A stretch of DNA of 64,000 nt from Actinomadura litoris (GTDB lineage Bacteria > Actinomycetota > Actinomycetes > Streptosporangiales > Streptosporangiaceae), in the NCBI RefSeq assembly GCF_009733595.1, contig NZ_WOFH01000002.1, forward strand, positions 186,001 to 250,000, written 5' to 3'. The first letter of the stretch is position 1, and the number at the start of each line of letters is the position of its first letter. A model generated the notes under the pieces. It worked only from the letters and a program-made list of their open reading frames with translations. It made no database searches and was not told the DNA's origin. This document shows positions 48,933-57,141 of the stretch, in pieces. The translations under genes and the position numbers were made by a program.

Positions 48933-50243
48933 TCAGTCGCCGAAGACCCGGGTGGTGTAGGCGTTGGCGAAGCGGCGGTCCGGGTCGAGTTCGTCGCGCA
49001 GGGCCCGGAAGTCGCCGAACCTCGGGTACGCCTTCTCCAGATAGGCGGCGTCGCGGGTGTGGAGCTTGCCCCAGTGCGGGCGCCCGCCGAAGGCGACGAG
49101 GAGGTTCTCGACGGCGCGGAAGTACTCCTCGTGCGGGGCGCGGTGGTAGACGTGGACGGCGATGAACGCCGTCCGGCGCCCGTAGGCCATGGACAGCCAG
49201 GCGTCCTCGGGCGGCAGCACCCTGACCTCGATCGGGAAGCCGATCCGCCAGTCCCTGCGGTTGAACAGGGCCCGGAGCTCGCGCAGGGCGGGGACGAGCT
49301 CCTCGCGGGGGATCGCGTACTCCTGCTCCTTGAACCGCACCGTCCGCGGGCTGGTGAACACCTTGTAGGAGGTGTCGCTGTAGACGCGCGCGCCGAGCAG
49401 CCTGGCGCAGACCCCGTTGACGAACGGGGTCGAGGCCGGCGCCCGGTGGGTGACCCTGTTGACGGCGCCGAACACGGTGTTGGACAGGAACCGGTCGTCC
49501 AGCCAGTGCTTCGCCTTGGACAGCGGGCGCGCGGGCCCCGCGACGGGGTTGTTGCGCTTGGTGAGGCACCCCTCGGTGTGGGGGAACCAGTAGAACTCGA
49601 AGTGCTCGTTGGCGGAGTCGAACTCGTCCACGCGCGCGAGCACCTCGTCCCACCGCATCGGCGCCTCCTGCGCGCGCAGCAGGAACGCGGGGACGGTCTT
49701 CCACGTGACGGCGGTGACGACGCCGAGCGCGCCGAGCCCCGCGCGGGCGGCGTCGAACAGCTCGGGCCGCTCGGCGGGCGAGCAGGTGACGGCCGACCCG
49801 TCGGCGAGCACGAGCTCCAGCGCGGCGACCTGGGACGCGAGCCCGGCGGCGTCGCGCCCGGTGCCGTGCGTGGCGGTCTGGAGGGCGCCCGCGACGGTCT
49901 GCTCCTGGATGTCGCCCATGTTGGCCAGCGCGAGGCCGTGCTCGTGCAGGACGCGGTTGAGCGTGTGCAGCGGGAGCCCCGCCTCTACCGTCACGAGGCC
50001 GGTCGCGGTGTCGACCGAGCGGACGGCGGTGAGCGCGTCGGGGCGCAGCAGCACGCCCTCGGCGACGGCGGCGCCGGTGAAGGAGTGCCCGGTGCCGGTC
50101 ATCCGGACGGTCAGCCCGTCATGGGCGGCCGCGCGGACGGCGTCGGCCACCTCCCCGGCGGTGCGCGGCGCCAGCGCCCGCACCGGTTCGGCCCGCTGGT
50201 TTCCCGCCCAGTTCCGCCACGTCAGGTTGGTCTCGGGGGACAT
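48933..50243 (-). CDS. FAD-dependent aldonolactone/alditol oxidase family protein
   Basis: 436 residues, vanillyl-alcohol-oxidase fold. The FAD-binding domain (about 15-180) includes 'RMTGTGHSF', where His53 aligns with the covalently flavinylated His of alditol oxidase and L-gulonolactone oxidase, and 'VTVEAGLPLHTLNRVLHEHG' with 'GDIQEQTVAGALQTATHGTG'. The C-terminal ALO domain ends in 'GGRPHWGKLH', the family hallmark that places substrate hydroxyls. Reactions in the family include oxidation of D-arabinono-1,4-lactone, gulonolactone or sugar alcohols; which applies here is unknown. ATG start. It lies 38 bases downstream of the MFS transporter gene and may be co-transcribed. Confidence 0.9.
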   Translation of the reverse strand: MSPETNLTWRNWAGNQRAEPVRALAPRTAGEVADAVRAAAHDGLTVRMTGTGHSFTGAAVAEGVLLRPDALTAVRSVDTATGLVTVEAGLPLHTLNRVLHEHGLALANMGDIQEQTVAGALQTATHGTGRDAAGLASQVAALELVLADGSAVTCSPAERPELFDAARAGLGALGVVTAVTWKTVPAFLLRAQEAPMRWDEVLARVDEFDSANEHFEFYWFPHTEGCLTKRNNPVAGPARPLSKAKHWLDDRFLSNTVFGAVNRVTHRAPASTPFVNGVCARLLGARVYSDTSYKVFTSPRTVRFKEQEYAIPREELVPALRELRALFNRRDWRIGFPIEVRVLPPEDAWLSMAYGRRTAFIAVHVYHRAPHEEYFRAVENLLVAFGGRPHWGKLHTRDAAYLEKAYPRFGDFRALRDELDPDRRFANAYTTRVFGD

Positions 50244-50280
50244 GCGCCGACTCTACTCGGCGCTTGTATGTGAGAAAAGT

Positions 50281-51489
50281 TCACGTTCTCGTGGCGGCGA
50301 TCTCGCGCGCCCGCACCGAGCGGGCGCCCGCGAGGCCGACGACCGCCGCGACCACCGCGCAGCCGAGCGGGACGAAGAACGCCGCGTGCGCGCCCCGCGC
50401 GTCGACCACCCGTCCCGACAGCGAGGACCCGAGCGCCACGCCGATGCCGACCGACGTGGAGACCAGCGCCAGCCCCTCGGTGAGCTGCCGCGGCGGGACC
50501 AGCCGCTCCACCAGCCCGAACCCCGGAATGATCGTCGGGGAGATCGCCAGGCCGGAGAAGAACACCACGAACATCATCAGGTACAGGTCCCCGACGAGGA
50601 CGGGCGGTACGAGACCCGCCGTCAGCAGCACCAGCCCCGCGAGGAACCGCCGGGACAGCGGCCTGCGCCAGTGCCGCGCGCCGTACCACAGCGCCGCCGA
50701 GCCGCTGCCGAGCGCGTAGCAGCCGAGCAGCACGCCCGCGAGCGCCTTGTGCCCCTCCTCCTCGGCGAACGCGACGCCGCTGACGTCGATCGCGCCGAAC
50801 ACCATGCCGAGCATCAGGAAGACCGGCGCGATGACGAGCACACCGGGATTACTGAGGATGCCGCGGTCACCGGCCCCAGGCTCGCGCGGGCGCGGCGGCG
50901 GCTCGGTGTCGCGCAGGCCCGCGAGCGCCAGGCAGCCCACCAGCGTGAAGGCCGCGGCGGCGGCGACGCCCGCCGCCGGATGGACGCCGGTGGACAGCGC
51001 CGTGACGATCATCGGCCCGGTGATGAAGATCGTCTCGTCCACGACCGACTCGAACGAGTAGGCGGTGTGGACGCGTTCGGGCGCGTCGCGCAGGACGTGG
51101 GACCACCGCGCCCGCACCCAGGCGCCCAGCGAGATCTGGGTGAGCCCCGCCGAGGCGGCCGCCGCGAACAGCGTCCACACCGGCAGCCCCGCCTGCGCGA
51201 AGACGATCAGGAGGGTGTAGCTCGCCGTGTTCGCCAGCACCACCGGGACGAGCACGCGGTGCTGGCCGTACCGGTCGGCGAAGCGCGCGGTGAGCGGTGC
51301 CCCGGCGGCGAAGCCGAGCGCCAGGGTCGCGCTGACGGCTCCGGCGATACCGTACGATCCGGTGGCGGCGGACACCATCAGGACGATTCCGATGCCCTCC
51401 ATGGACATCGACATGCGGCCGACGAGGCCCGCGGCGACGAAGAGCCGGGCCCCCGGAATCGCCAGCAGCTGCCGGTACGGACTGGCCAA
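50281..51489 (-). CDS. MFS transporter
   Basis: 402 residues, about 12 membrane helices. The loop 2-3 motif 'APLTARFADRYGQHRVL' is the conserved MFS GxxxDRxGxR-type sequence. The middle loop 'RDTEPPPRPREPGAGDRG' separates the two halves. It most resembles multidrug or small-solute effluxers but the substrate cannot be stated. The start codon is TTG at 51489 with GGGAGGATCGG directly upstream. It is divergent from the lytic transglycosylase, sharing a region with a conspicuous inverted repeat, and is followed by the FAD oxidase gene. Confidence 0.88.
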   Translation of the reverse strand: MASPYRQLLAIPGARLFVAAGLVGRMSMSMEGIGIVLMVSAATGSYGIAGAVSATLALGFAAGAPLTARFADRYGQHRVLVPVVLANTASYTLLIVFAQAGLPVWTLFAAAASAGLTQISLGAWVRARWSHVLRDAPERVHTAYSFESVVDETIFITGPMIVTALSTGVHPAAGVAAAAAFTLVGCLALAGLRDTEPPPRPREPGAGDRGILSNPGVLVIAPVFLMLGMVFGAIDVSGVAFAEEEGHKALAGVLLGCYALGSGSAALWYGARHWRRPLSRRFLAGLVLLTAGLVPPVLVGDLYLMMFVVFFSGLAISPTIIPGFGLVERLVPPRQLTEGLALVSTSVGIGVALGSSLSGRVVDARGAHAAFFVPLGCAVVAAVVGLAGARSVRAREIAATRT

Positions 51490-51559
51490 CCGATCCTCCC
51501 CCGCCCCCCGGGGAACGGCGGCCCCGAGCCATGTTCTGCGACTTCAGCCCAATGATCAC

Positions 51560-51594
51560 GTTACCTGGGGGGAAGAAGTGAAAAGACAGGTAAC
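51560..51594. promoter_or_regulatory. GTTACCTG-N19-CAGGTAAC inverted repeat in a divergent promoter region
   Basis: A perfect 8-bp inverted repeat (51560-51567 with 51587-51594) flanks a purine-rich 19-base spacer, unusual in this G+C-rich sequence. It is located between the divergent MFS and lytic transglycosylase genes. It may be a repressor operator (two half-sites two helical turns apart) or an RNA hairpin. Confidence 0.5.
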
Positions 51595-51625
51595 CCACCC
51601 GTAGCGATCCTCGTTGGGACATGTT

Positions 51626-52768
51626 GTGGCTCCTCCACCAGCACCGCGCGGCAGGACGCGTGCCGCCGTCGCGGCCATCGCCCTGCTCGCCGTGGCCACC
51701 GCCTCCGGCGGGCTGTACGCCGCGCTGACCTTCGAGGACGACAACCCGGTCCGCGCGAGCGCGCCCCGGGGCGAGGTGTCGCCCGGCGGCCCCGGCGGGC
51801 CGGTGAACGTGGCCGAGGGCGGCCAGGTGGCGCCGCTGCGCCGGGTCGTCCCGCCGGACGTGCTGGCGGTCGCGCGCAAGCCGATCTCCCCCGTCCAGGT
51901 CGCGAAGGTCACGAGGATCTCCGGGGTCCGGGACGTGGTGGCGGTCTCGGGCGGCGCCGTCCAGCTGCAGGGGCGGCAGGTGAACGCGCTCGCGGTCGAC
52001 CCGTCCTCGTTCCGGTCGTGGACGCCGCCGGGCACCGCGAAGAAGACCGACCTGTGGTCGGCGCTGGAGGGCGGCCAGTTCGCGGTGTCCCCGTCCGCCG
52101 CCGACCAGCTCCGGCTCAGCCGGGGCTTCCCGTACCCGGTCGTGGCCCGCACGGTGCCGACGCTGACGATGGGCGGCTCGGGCCAGTTCGGCCTGCCCGG
52201 CATCGACATGCTGGTCGGACGGGACGCCGGGGCGCGGATGGGCCTCGTCCCCGACATCGCGGTACTGGTCAACGCGCCCGGCGCCGACCCCGCCAAGGTC
52301 GCCGCCGCGGTGACCGGGCTCCTCGGGCGCGGCACGAACGTGGTGAACCTGCACGAGGGGAGGTACCGGACGTCCGGCGACGGCGGCCGCCCCGGCAGCT
52401 ACCTGGACCTGTACCGGCAGGCGGCGCGGAGCTGCCGCGGCCTGTCCTGGACCGTGCTCGCCGCGATCGGCCAGGTCGAGAGCGACCACGGGCGCGACGC
52501 CGGGCCGTCCAGCGCGGGCGCGCTCGGCCCGATGCAGTTCCTCCCGGCGACCTGGCGCGCCTACGGCGTGGACGGCGACGGCGACGGCAAGGCCGACATC
52601 ACGAACCCCTTCGACGCCGTCCCGGGCGCGGCCAAGTACCTGTGCGCGAACGGCGCCGGCGGGGGAGGGGAGCGGCTCTACCGGGCGGTGTGGCAGTACA
52701 ACCACGCCGACTGGTACGTGCGGAAGGTGCTCGGCCTCGCCAGGGCCTACGAGGCGCGCTACCGCTGA
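51626..52768 (+). CDS. Secreted or membrane-anchored lytic transglycosylase (SLT fold)
   Basis: 380 residues. An N-terminal membrane segment ('AAVAAIALLAVATASGGLYAAL') acts as signal anchor. Residues about 65-235 are a domain I do not recognise with 'SGVRDVVAVSGGAVQLQGRQ', typical of an actinobacterial extracellular sensor or FtsX-like fold. The SLT domain (about 265-380) has the catalytic Glu285 in 'IGQVESDHGR', then 'GALGPMQFLPATW' and 'YNHADWYVRKVL'. It cleaves peptidoglycan glycan chains to 1,6-anhydro ends. GTG 51626 is the likely start; TTG 51614 is an alternative. Confidence 0.88.
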   Translation: MAPPPAPRGRTRAAVAAIALLAVATASGGLYAALTFEDDNPVRASAPRGEVSPGGPGGPVNVAEGGQVAPLRRVVPPDVLAVARKPISPVQVAKVTRISGVRDVVAVSGGAVQLQGRQVNALAVDPSSFRSWTPPGTAKKTDLWSALEGGQFAVSPSAADQLRLSRGFPYPVVARTVPTLTMGGSGQFGLPGIDMLVGRDAGARMGLVPDIAVLVNAPGADPAKVAAAVTGLLGRGTNVVNLHEGRYRTSGDGGRPGSYLDLYRQAARSCRGLSWTVLAAIGQVESDHGRDAGPSSAGALGPMQFLPATWRAYGVDGDGDGKADITNPFDAVPGAAKYLCANGAGGGGERLYRAVWQYNHADWYVRKVLGLARAYEARYR

Positions 52769-52806
52769 TCGCCCCCGGGCGGGGGCATCGGCGGAGGGCT
52801 GGTTGG

Positions 52807-53748
52807 ATGGGGGACATGACGTCGTATGACGCGTTGCTTCTGCTGTCCTTCGGGGGGCCGGAGGGGCCCGATGACGTGATCCCCTTCCTGGAGAACGTGA
52901 CGCGGGGGCGGAACATCCCCCGCGCGCGCCTGGAGAAGGTCGGGGAGAACTACTACCGGTTCGGCGGTGTCAGCCCCATCAACCGGCTCTGCCGGGACCT
53001 CAAGGCCGCGATCGAGGCCGACTTCGCCGCCCACGGCGTGGACCTCCCGGTCTACTGGGGGAACCGCAACTGGACGCCCTACCTCGCCGACACCGTCCGG
53101 CGGATGAAGGCCGACGGGATCACGCGGGCGGCGGCGTTCGTCACCTCCGCCTACAGCGGCTACTCCACCAACGACCAGTACCTTGAGGACATCGCCCGCG
53201 CCCGCGAGGAGGTCCCGGGCGCCCCTGTGATCGACAAGCTGCCCGCCTACAGCGACCGGCCCGGCTTCCTCGACCCGTTCGCGGACGCCGCCAGGGACGC
53301 CCTCGGCCGCCTCCCCGGCGGCGCGCGGCTGGTGTTCACCGCGCACAGCGTCCCCCTCTCCCAGCCCAACCGCGCGCTGTACGTCGCGGAGCTGGAGGAG
53401 GCCGCGCGCGCGGTCGCGGAGAGGGCCGCCCCGGGGACGCCCTTCGACCTCGTCTACCAGAGCCGCAGCGGGCCGCCGGGCCAGCCCTGGCTCGAACCGC
53501 AGATCGACGACCACCTGGACAAGCTCCACGGCGACGGGGTCCGCGCGGTCGCCGTCGTGCCGATCGGCTTCGTGTCCGACCACATGGAGGTCGTGTACGA
53601 CCTCGACGTGGAGGCCGCCGAGCGCGCCGAGGCCCTCGGCCTCGCGTTCGCCCGTGCCGCCACGCCGGACACCGACCCGCGCTTCGCGGCGCTGCCCCGC
53701 GAACTGCTGGCCGGGTCGCCGCACACAGGGACGGGGGAGCGGCCATGA
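52807..53748 (+). CDS. hemH: Ferrochelatase, actinobacterial coproporphyrin type
   Basis: 313 residues. Inserts Fe2+ into the porphyrin; in Gram-positive lineages the substrate is coproporphyrin III (CpfC). Family motifs: 'ALLLLSFGGPEGPDDVIPFLENVTRG', 'VYWGNRNWTPYLADTV', 'TSAYSGYSTNDQYLEDIA', the catalytic His in 'VFTAHSVPL' and the metal-site Glu in 'GFVSDHMEVVYDLD'. ATG 52807 has GGAGG nine bases upstream; ATG 52816 is also possible. Its stop overlaps the start of the inositol-phosphatase-family gene by four bases. Confidence 0.94.
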   Translation: MGDMTSYDALLLLSFGGPEGPDDVIPFLENVTRGRNIPRARLEKVGENYYRFGGVSPINRLCRDLKAAIEADFAAHGVDLPVYWGNRNWTPYLADTVRRMKADGITRAAAFVTSAYSGYSTNDQYLEDIARAREEVPGAPVIDKLPAYSDRPGFLDPFADAARDALGRLPGGARLVFTAHSVPLSQPNRALYVAELEEAARAVAERAAPGTPFDLVYQSRSGPPGQPWLEPQIDDHLDKLHGDGVRAVAVVPIGFVSDHMEVVYDLDVEAAERAEALGLAFARAATPDTDPRFAALPRELLAGSPHTGTGERP

Positions 53749-54554
53749 GCCTGGCCGGGGAACTGCTGGAGCTGGCCACCGCGACCGCGCGGGAGGCCGG
53801 CCGGATGCTGGTCGACAAGCGGCCCCTGGAGGGGCCGGACGTCGTCCAGACCAAGTCGAGCCCCACCGACGTCGTCACCCAGATGGACCGCGCCGCCGAG
53901 TCCCTGATCATCGACCGGATCACGGCGGCGCGCCCCGACGACGGGTTCCTGGGGGAGGAGGGCGGCACCCGGGAGGGCGCCAGCGGCGTCCGCTGGGTGA
54001 TCGACCCGATCGACGGCACCGTCAACTACCTCTACGACCTGCCGGACTGGGCCGTCAGCATCGCGGCCGAGTCCGGCGGCGTCACGCTCGCGGGCGCCGT
54101 GGTGCTGCCGCGCCGCGGCGAGACCTACACCGCCGCGCGCGGCGCCGGGGCCCTGCTGCACGGCCCGTCCGGGACGCGGGAGCTCCGCGTGAGCCCCTCG
54201 GTGCCGCTGGAGCGGGCGCTGGTGGCGACCGGGTTCGGCTACTCGGCGGCCCGCCGCGCGAGCCAGGCGCGGGTGCTCACCGGGGTGCTGCCCGCGGTCC
54301 GCGACATCCGCCGGGGCGGGTCCTGCTGCGTGGACCTGTGCGCTCTGGCCGCCGGACGGGTCGACGCCTACTACGAGCGCGGCGTCCAGGAGTGGGACAC
54401 AGCCGCCGGGGCGCTGATCGTCCAGGAGGCGGGCGGGCGGGTCGAGGGCCTGCGCGGCGCCCCGGCCGGCCCGGAGCTGACGATCGCCGCCGGCCCCGGC
54501 ACCTTCGAGGACCTCCACGCCCTCCTGGCGGGCCTCGACCCCCTCAGGGACTGA
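53745..54554 (+). CDS. Inositol monophosphatase-family phosphatase
   Basis: 269 residues, magnesium-dependent phosphatase of the IMPase/FBPase fold. Metal-site residues are intact: Glu in 'FLGEEGGTREG', Asp pair in 'VIDPIDGTVNYLYDLPDWAVS' and the distal Asp in 'VQEWDTAAGALIVQEAGG'. Possible substrates are inositol phosphate, histidinol phosphate or PAP; the sequence does not decide. ATG start overlaps the ferrochelatase stop (ATGA). It is followed by a terminator. Confidence 0.92.
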   Translation: MSLAGELLELATATAREAGRMLVDKRPLEGPDVVQTKSSPTDVVTQMDRAAESLIIDRITAARPDDGFLGEEGGTREGASGVRWVIDPIDGTVNYLYDLPDWAVSIAAESGGVTLAGAVVLPRRGETYTAARGAGALLHGPSGTRELRVSPSVPLERALVATGFGYSAARRASQARVLTGVLPAVRDIRRGGSCCVDLCALAAGRVDAYYERGVQEWDTAAGALIVQEAGGRVEGLRGAPAGPELTIAAGPGTFEDLHALLAGLDPLRD

Positions 54555-54570
54555 GCCCCGGAGACGCTGA

Positions 54571-54596
54571 GAGCCCGGGGCCACGACCCCGGGCTC
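54571..54596. terminator. Bidirectional terminator
   Basis: A perfect 10-bp inverted repeat (54571-54580 with 54587-54596) with a 6-nt loop separates the IMPase-family gene from the convergent 54622-54798 gene. Confidence 0.85.
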
Positions 54597-54621
54597 CAGA
54601 TGAATCGCTGGGCGTTTCGCG

Positions 54622-54798
54622 TCAGTCGCAGCTTGGAGCTTCCACGCCGATATCGTTGTTCGCTGCGATCCGGCGCAGTTCGTTGATCTCCTCCTGGCGG
54701 ATGTCCACCAGGTAGGTGTCGCCATCTGCGTGGGCGCTGCGCAATGACGCGTACGCGTCGTCGAGGCGCTGGTGGATCATGCGTGACAACTCGCCCAT
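54622..54798 (-). CDS. Small 58-residue helical protein
   Basis: 58 residues, from an ATG preceded by GGAGGAGG three bases before it, one of the best ribosome sites in the window. The sequence is mostly amphipathic helix ('MGELSRMIHQRLDDAYASLR', then 'YLVDIRQEEINELRRIAANN') and ends in a Cys-Asp. It has normal codon choice for the region but somewhat lower G+C. No family recognised; likely an expressed small regulatory or structural protein. A possible -10 for it lies within the AT-richer stretch 54835-54870. Confidence 0.75.
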   Translation of the reverse strand: MGELSRMIHQRLDDAYASLRSAHADGDTYLVDIRQEEINELRRIAANNDIGVEAPSCD

Positions 54799-54919
54799 GG
54801 GCCTCCTCCCGGATCGTGCCCGAGCCCTACCCAGCCTTAGGCTGAAGGTAAACCTGCTCGCCGATGCAATTTTCGCGGATCCTTGCGCCGAGCCTAGGCG
54901 GGGTCGCGGACGGCGGTCT

Positions 54920-54947
54920 GAACGGGTGCTTACGGGCGTCTTACGGG
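54920..54947 (+). promoter_or_regulatory. Triple direct repeat, probable OmpR-family operator
   Basis: Three near-identical heptamers on one face: GAACGGG (54920-54926), TTACGGG (54930-54936) and TTACGGG (54941-54947), spaced 10 and 11 bases. This is the arrangement bound by OmpR/PhoB/PhoP-type regulators. A -10-like CATACC follows at 54956-54961 and the response-regulator gene starts at 55003, so autoregulation is likely. Confidence 0.6.
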
Positions 54948-55002
54948 CTCCGTGGCATACCTGGATCCCGGGGCGGAGGCGCCCCGGCCGGAGGGGGACG
55001 CA

Positions 55003-55656
55003 GTGCGTGTTCTAGTCGTCGAGGACGAGCGGGTGCTCGCCGACGCCATCGCCACCGGCCTGCGCAGGGAGGCGCTGGCCGTGGACGTCGCCTATGACGG
55101 CGGCGGGGCGCTGGAGCGGGCCGGCGTCAACGAGTACGACGTGATCGTCCTCGACCGCGACCTGCCGAAGGTGCACGGCGACGACGTGTGCAAGCAGCTC
55201 GTGTCGCGCCGCTACCCGGCGCGGATCATCATGCTGACGGCGGCGGGCGAGCTGGACGACCGGGTCGAGGGCCTGTCCATCGGCGCCGACGACTACCTGG
55301 CCAAGCCGTTCGCGTTCGCCGAGCTGATCGCCCGGGTGCGGGCCCTCGGCCGGCGCGCCGCCGCGCCGCTGCCGCCGGTGCTGGAGCGCGCCGGGATCAC
55401 CCTCGACCCGGCCCGCCGCGAGGTGCACCGCGACGCGCGCCCGGTGGAGCTGACCCGCAAGGAGTTCGCCGTGCTGGAGGTGCTGCTGAGCGCGGACGGG
55501 GCGGTCGTCAGCTCCGAGCAGCTCCTGGAGAAGGCGTGGGACGAGCACATCGACCCCTTCACCAACGTCGTGCGCGTCACGATGATGACGCTGCGCAAGA
55601 AGCTGGGCGACCCGCCGGTGATCGAGACCGTGCCCGGCGTGGGGTACCGGCTGTGA
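55003..55656 (+). CDS. OmpR-family response regulator
   Basis: 217 residues. Receiver domain with acidic pocket Glu7/Asp8, phospho-acceptor Asp51 ('VIVLDRDLP'), Thr79 and Lys101 ('YLAKPFAF'), then a winged-helix output domain (about 125-217) with 'VELTRKEFAVLEVLLS' and 'VVRVTMMTLRKKLGDPPVI', ending 'ETVPGVGYRL'. The GTG start has GGAGGGGGACGCA upstream. It is coupled to the sensor kinase by a GTGA overlap and preceded by a triple direct repeat. Resembles the CseB/PrrA-like group; the signal is unknown. Confidence 0.92.
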   Translation: MRVLVVEDERVLADAIATGLRREALAVDVAYDGGGALERAGVNEYDVIVLDRDLPKVHGDDVCKQLVSRRYPARIIMLTAAGELDDRVEGLSIGADDYLAKPFAFAELIARVRALGRRAAAPLPPVLERAGITLDPARREVHRDARPVELTRKEFAVLEVLLSADGAVVSSEQLLEKAWDEHIDPFTNVVRVTMMTLRKKLGDPPVIETVPGVGYRL

Positions 55657-57113
55657 GCCCCGGCTCCGCGCCCCGAGGCCGCCCCGAGGGGCCGGACGAG
55701 ACGCCCGGCGCGTCCGTCCCCGGGGCCGGCCCCGAGCCCTTCCCCGAGGCCGCCTCGCCCGCCGCCGAGCCCAACAGGGGCGAGCCCGGCAAGGGCGCCC
55801 CGGAGCGGCCGGAACCGAACACCTCCCGCGCCGACGAGGCGTCCGGCGACGACCATGTCGCGGGCGCCGGGCACACGCGGGCGGCCCCTCTCGGCGGGCG
55901 GCGCGGGCAGCCGTGGCGGCGGCCGGGCCCGCAGCAGTTCCCGCAGCCGAGCCAGGGCGCCAAGGGCGTGTGGCGCACCGAGGGCGGCTCGTTCGCGACC
56001 GACCTGAAGGCGCTGCCGAGCCGGATGAGCGTCCGGCTGCGGCTGACGCTGCTGTACGGGCTGCTGTTCTTCATGGCGGGCGCGCTGCTGCTGTTCGTGA
56101 TGTCGATCCTGGTCGCCAACATCCTCGGCGGCGTCAAGGTCGTCGGGTTCGGGATCAACGACCCGGAGACGGCCGCCGAGGTGCAGCACCAGTTCGTCGA
56201 GCAGACGATGAAGCAGCTCGTCGGGCGGTCGCTGGTCGCGCTCGGCGGGGTCGGGATCATCACGCTCGTGCTCGGCTACTTCGTCGCCGACCGGGCGCTC
56301 AGCCCGCTCCAGCGGGTCACCGCGACGGCGCGCCGCCTGTCGGAGAGCACCCTGCACGAGCGGATCGCGCTGGAGGGCCCCGACGACGAGATCAAGGAGC
56401 TGGCCGACACCTTCGACGCGATGCTGGAGCGGCTCGGGCAGGCGTTCGACTCCCAGCGAAGATTCGTCGCCAACGCCTCGCACGAGCTGCGGACCCCGCT
56501 CGCGATCAACCGGACGCTGCTGGAGGTCGCGCTCGGCGACCCCGAGGTGTCCGACGACCTGCGCGCGGTCGGCCGGACGCTGCTGGCCACCAACGCCCGG
56601 CACGAGCGGCTCATCGAGGGGCTGCTGCTGCTCGCCCGCAGCGAGCGGGAGCTGACCACCCGCACCCCCGTCGACCTCGCCGAGGTCGCCGCGACCGTGC
56701 TGGAGCACTCCGCCCGCCGCGACCACGACAACGACGTGTCCGTCCACCCGGAGCTGACGTCGGGGACGGCGCTCGGCGACCCGGTGCTGCTGGAGCACCT
56801 GGTGTCCAACCTCGTCGAGAACGCGGTCAAGCACAACGAGGACGTCGGCGAGCTGTGGATCCGCACCGGCCTGCTGGAGGGCTGGGCCACCGTCCAGGTC
56901 GAGAACACCGGGCCCGCCGTCCCCGCCTACGAGGTGGAGCGGCTGTTCGAGCCGTTCCGGCGGCTGAACGCCGACCGCGTCGAGTCCGCCAAGGGCGCGG
57001 GACTCGGGCTCTCGATCGTCCGCTCGGTGGTGCTCGCGCACCGGGGCGCGGTGTACGCGGCGCCGCGTCCGGGCGGCGGGCTGATCGTCACCGTCCGCCT
57101 GCCGCCCGGCTGA
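55653..57113 (+). CDS. Sensor histidine kinase with long disordered N-terminus
   Basis: 486 residues. The first ~120 residues are Pro/Gly/Glu-rich, apparently disordered and cytoplasmic, an unusual extension. Two membrane helices (about 135-160 and 190-212) bracket a short extracellular loop of about 30 residues, too small for a folded sensor. HAMP (about 212-265), HisKA with His277 in 'NASHELRTPLA', and HATPase with 'NLVENAVKHNED' and 'GAGLGLSIVRSVV' follow. With so small a periplasmic loop it may sense membrane state. The GTG start overlaps the response-regulator stop. Confidence 0.92.
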   Translation: MSPGSAPRGRPEGPDETPGASVPGAGPEPFPEAASPAAEPNRGEPGKGAPERPEPNTSRADEASGDDHVAGAGHTRAAPLGGRRGQPWRRPGPQQFPQPSQGAKGVWRTEGGSFATDLKALPSRMSVRLRLTLLYGLLFFMAGALLLFVMSILVANILGGVKVVGFGINDPETAAEVQHQFVEQTMKQLVGRSLVALGGVGIITLVLGYFVADRALSPLQRVTATARRLSESTLHERIALEGPDDEIKELADTFDAMLERLGQAFDSQRRFVANASHELRTPLAINRTLLEVALGDPEVSDDLRAVGRTLLATNARHERLIEGLLLLARSERELTTRTPVDLAEVAATVLEHSARRDHDNDVSVHPELTSGTALGDPVLLEHLVSNLVENAVKHNEDVGELWIRTGLLEGWATVQVENTGPAVPAYEVERLFEPFRRLNADRVESAKGAGLGLSIVRSVVLAHRGAVYAAPRPGGGLIVTVRLPPG

Positions 57114-57141
57114 CCCGCCCGCCCGGCCCGCCTTCCGGGTT

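Noticed and set aside
50281..54554. Single operon from the MFS gene to the IMPase gene
   Set aside because: The MFS and transglycosylase genes are divergent, so they cannot form one transcript.
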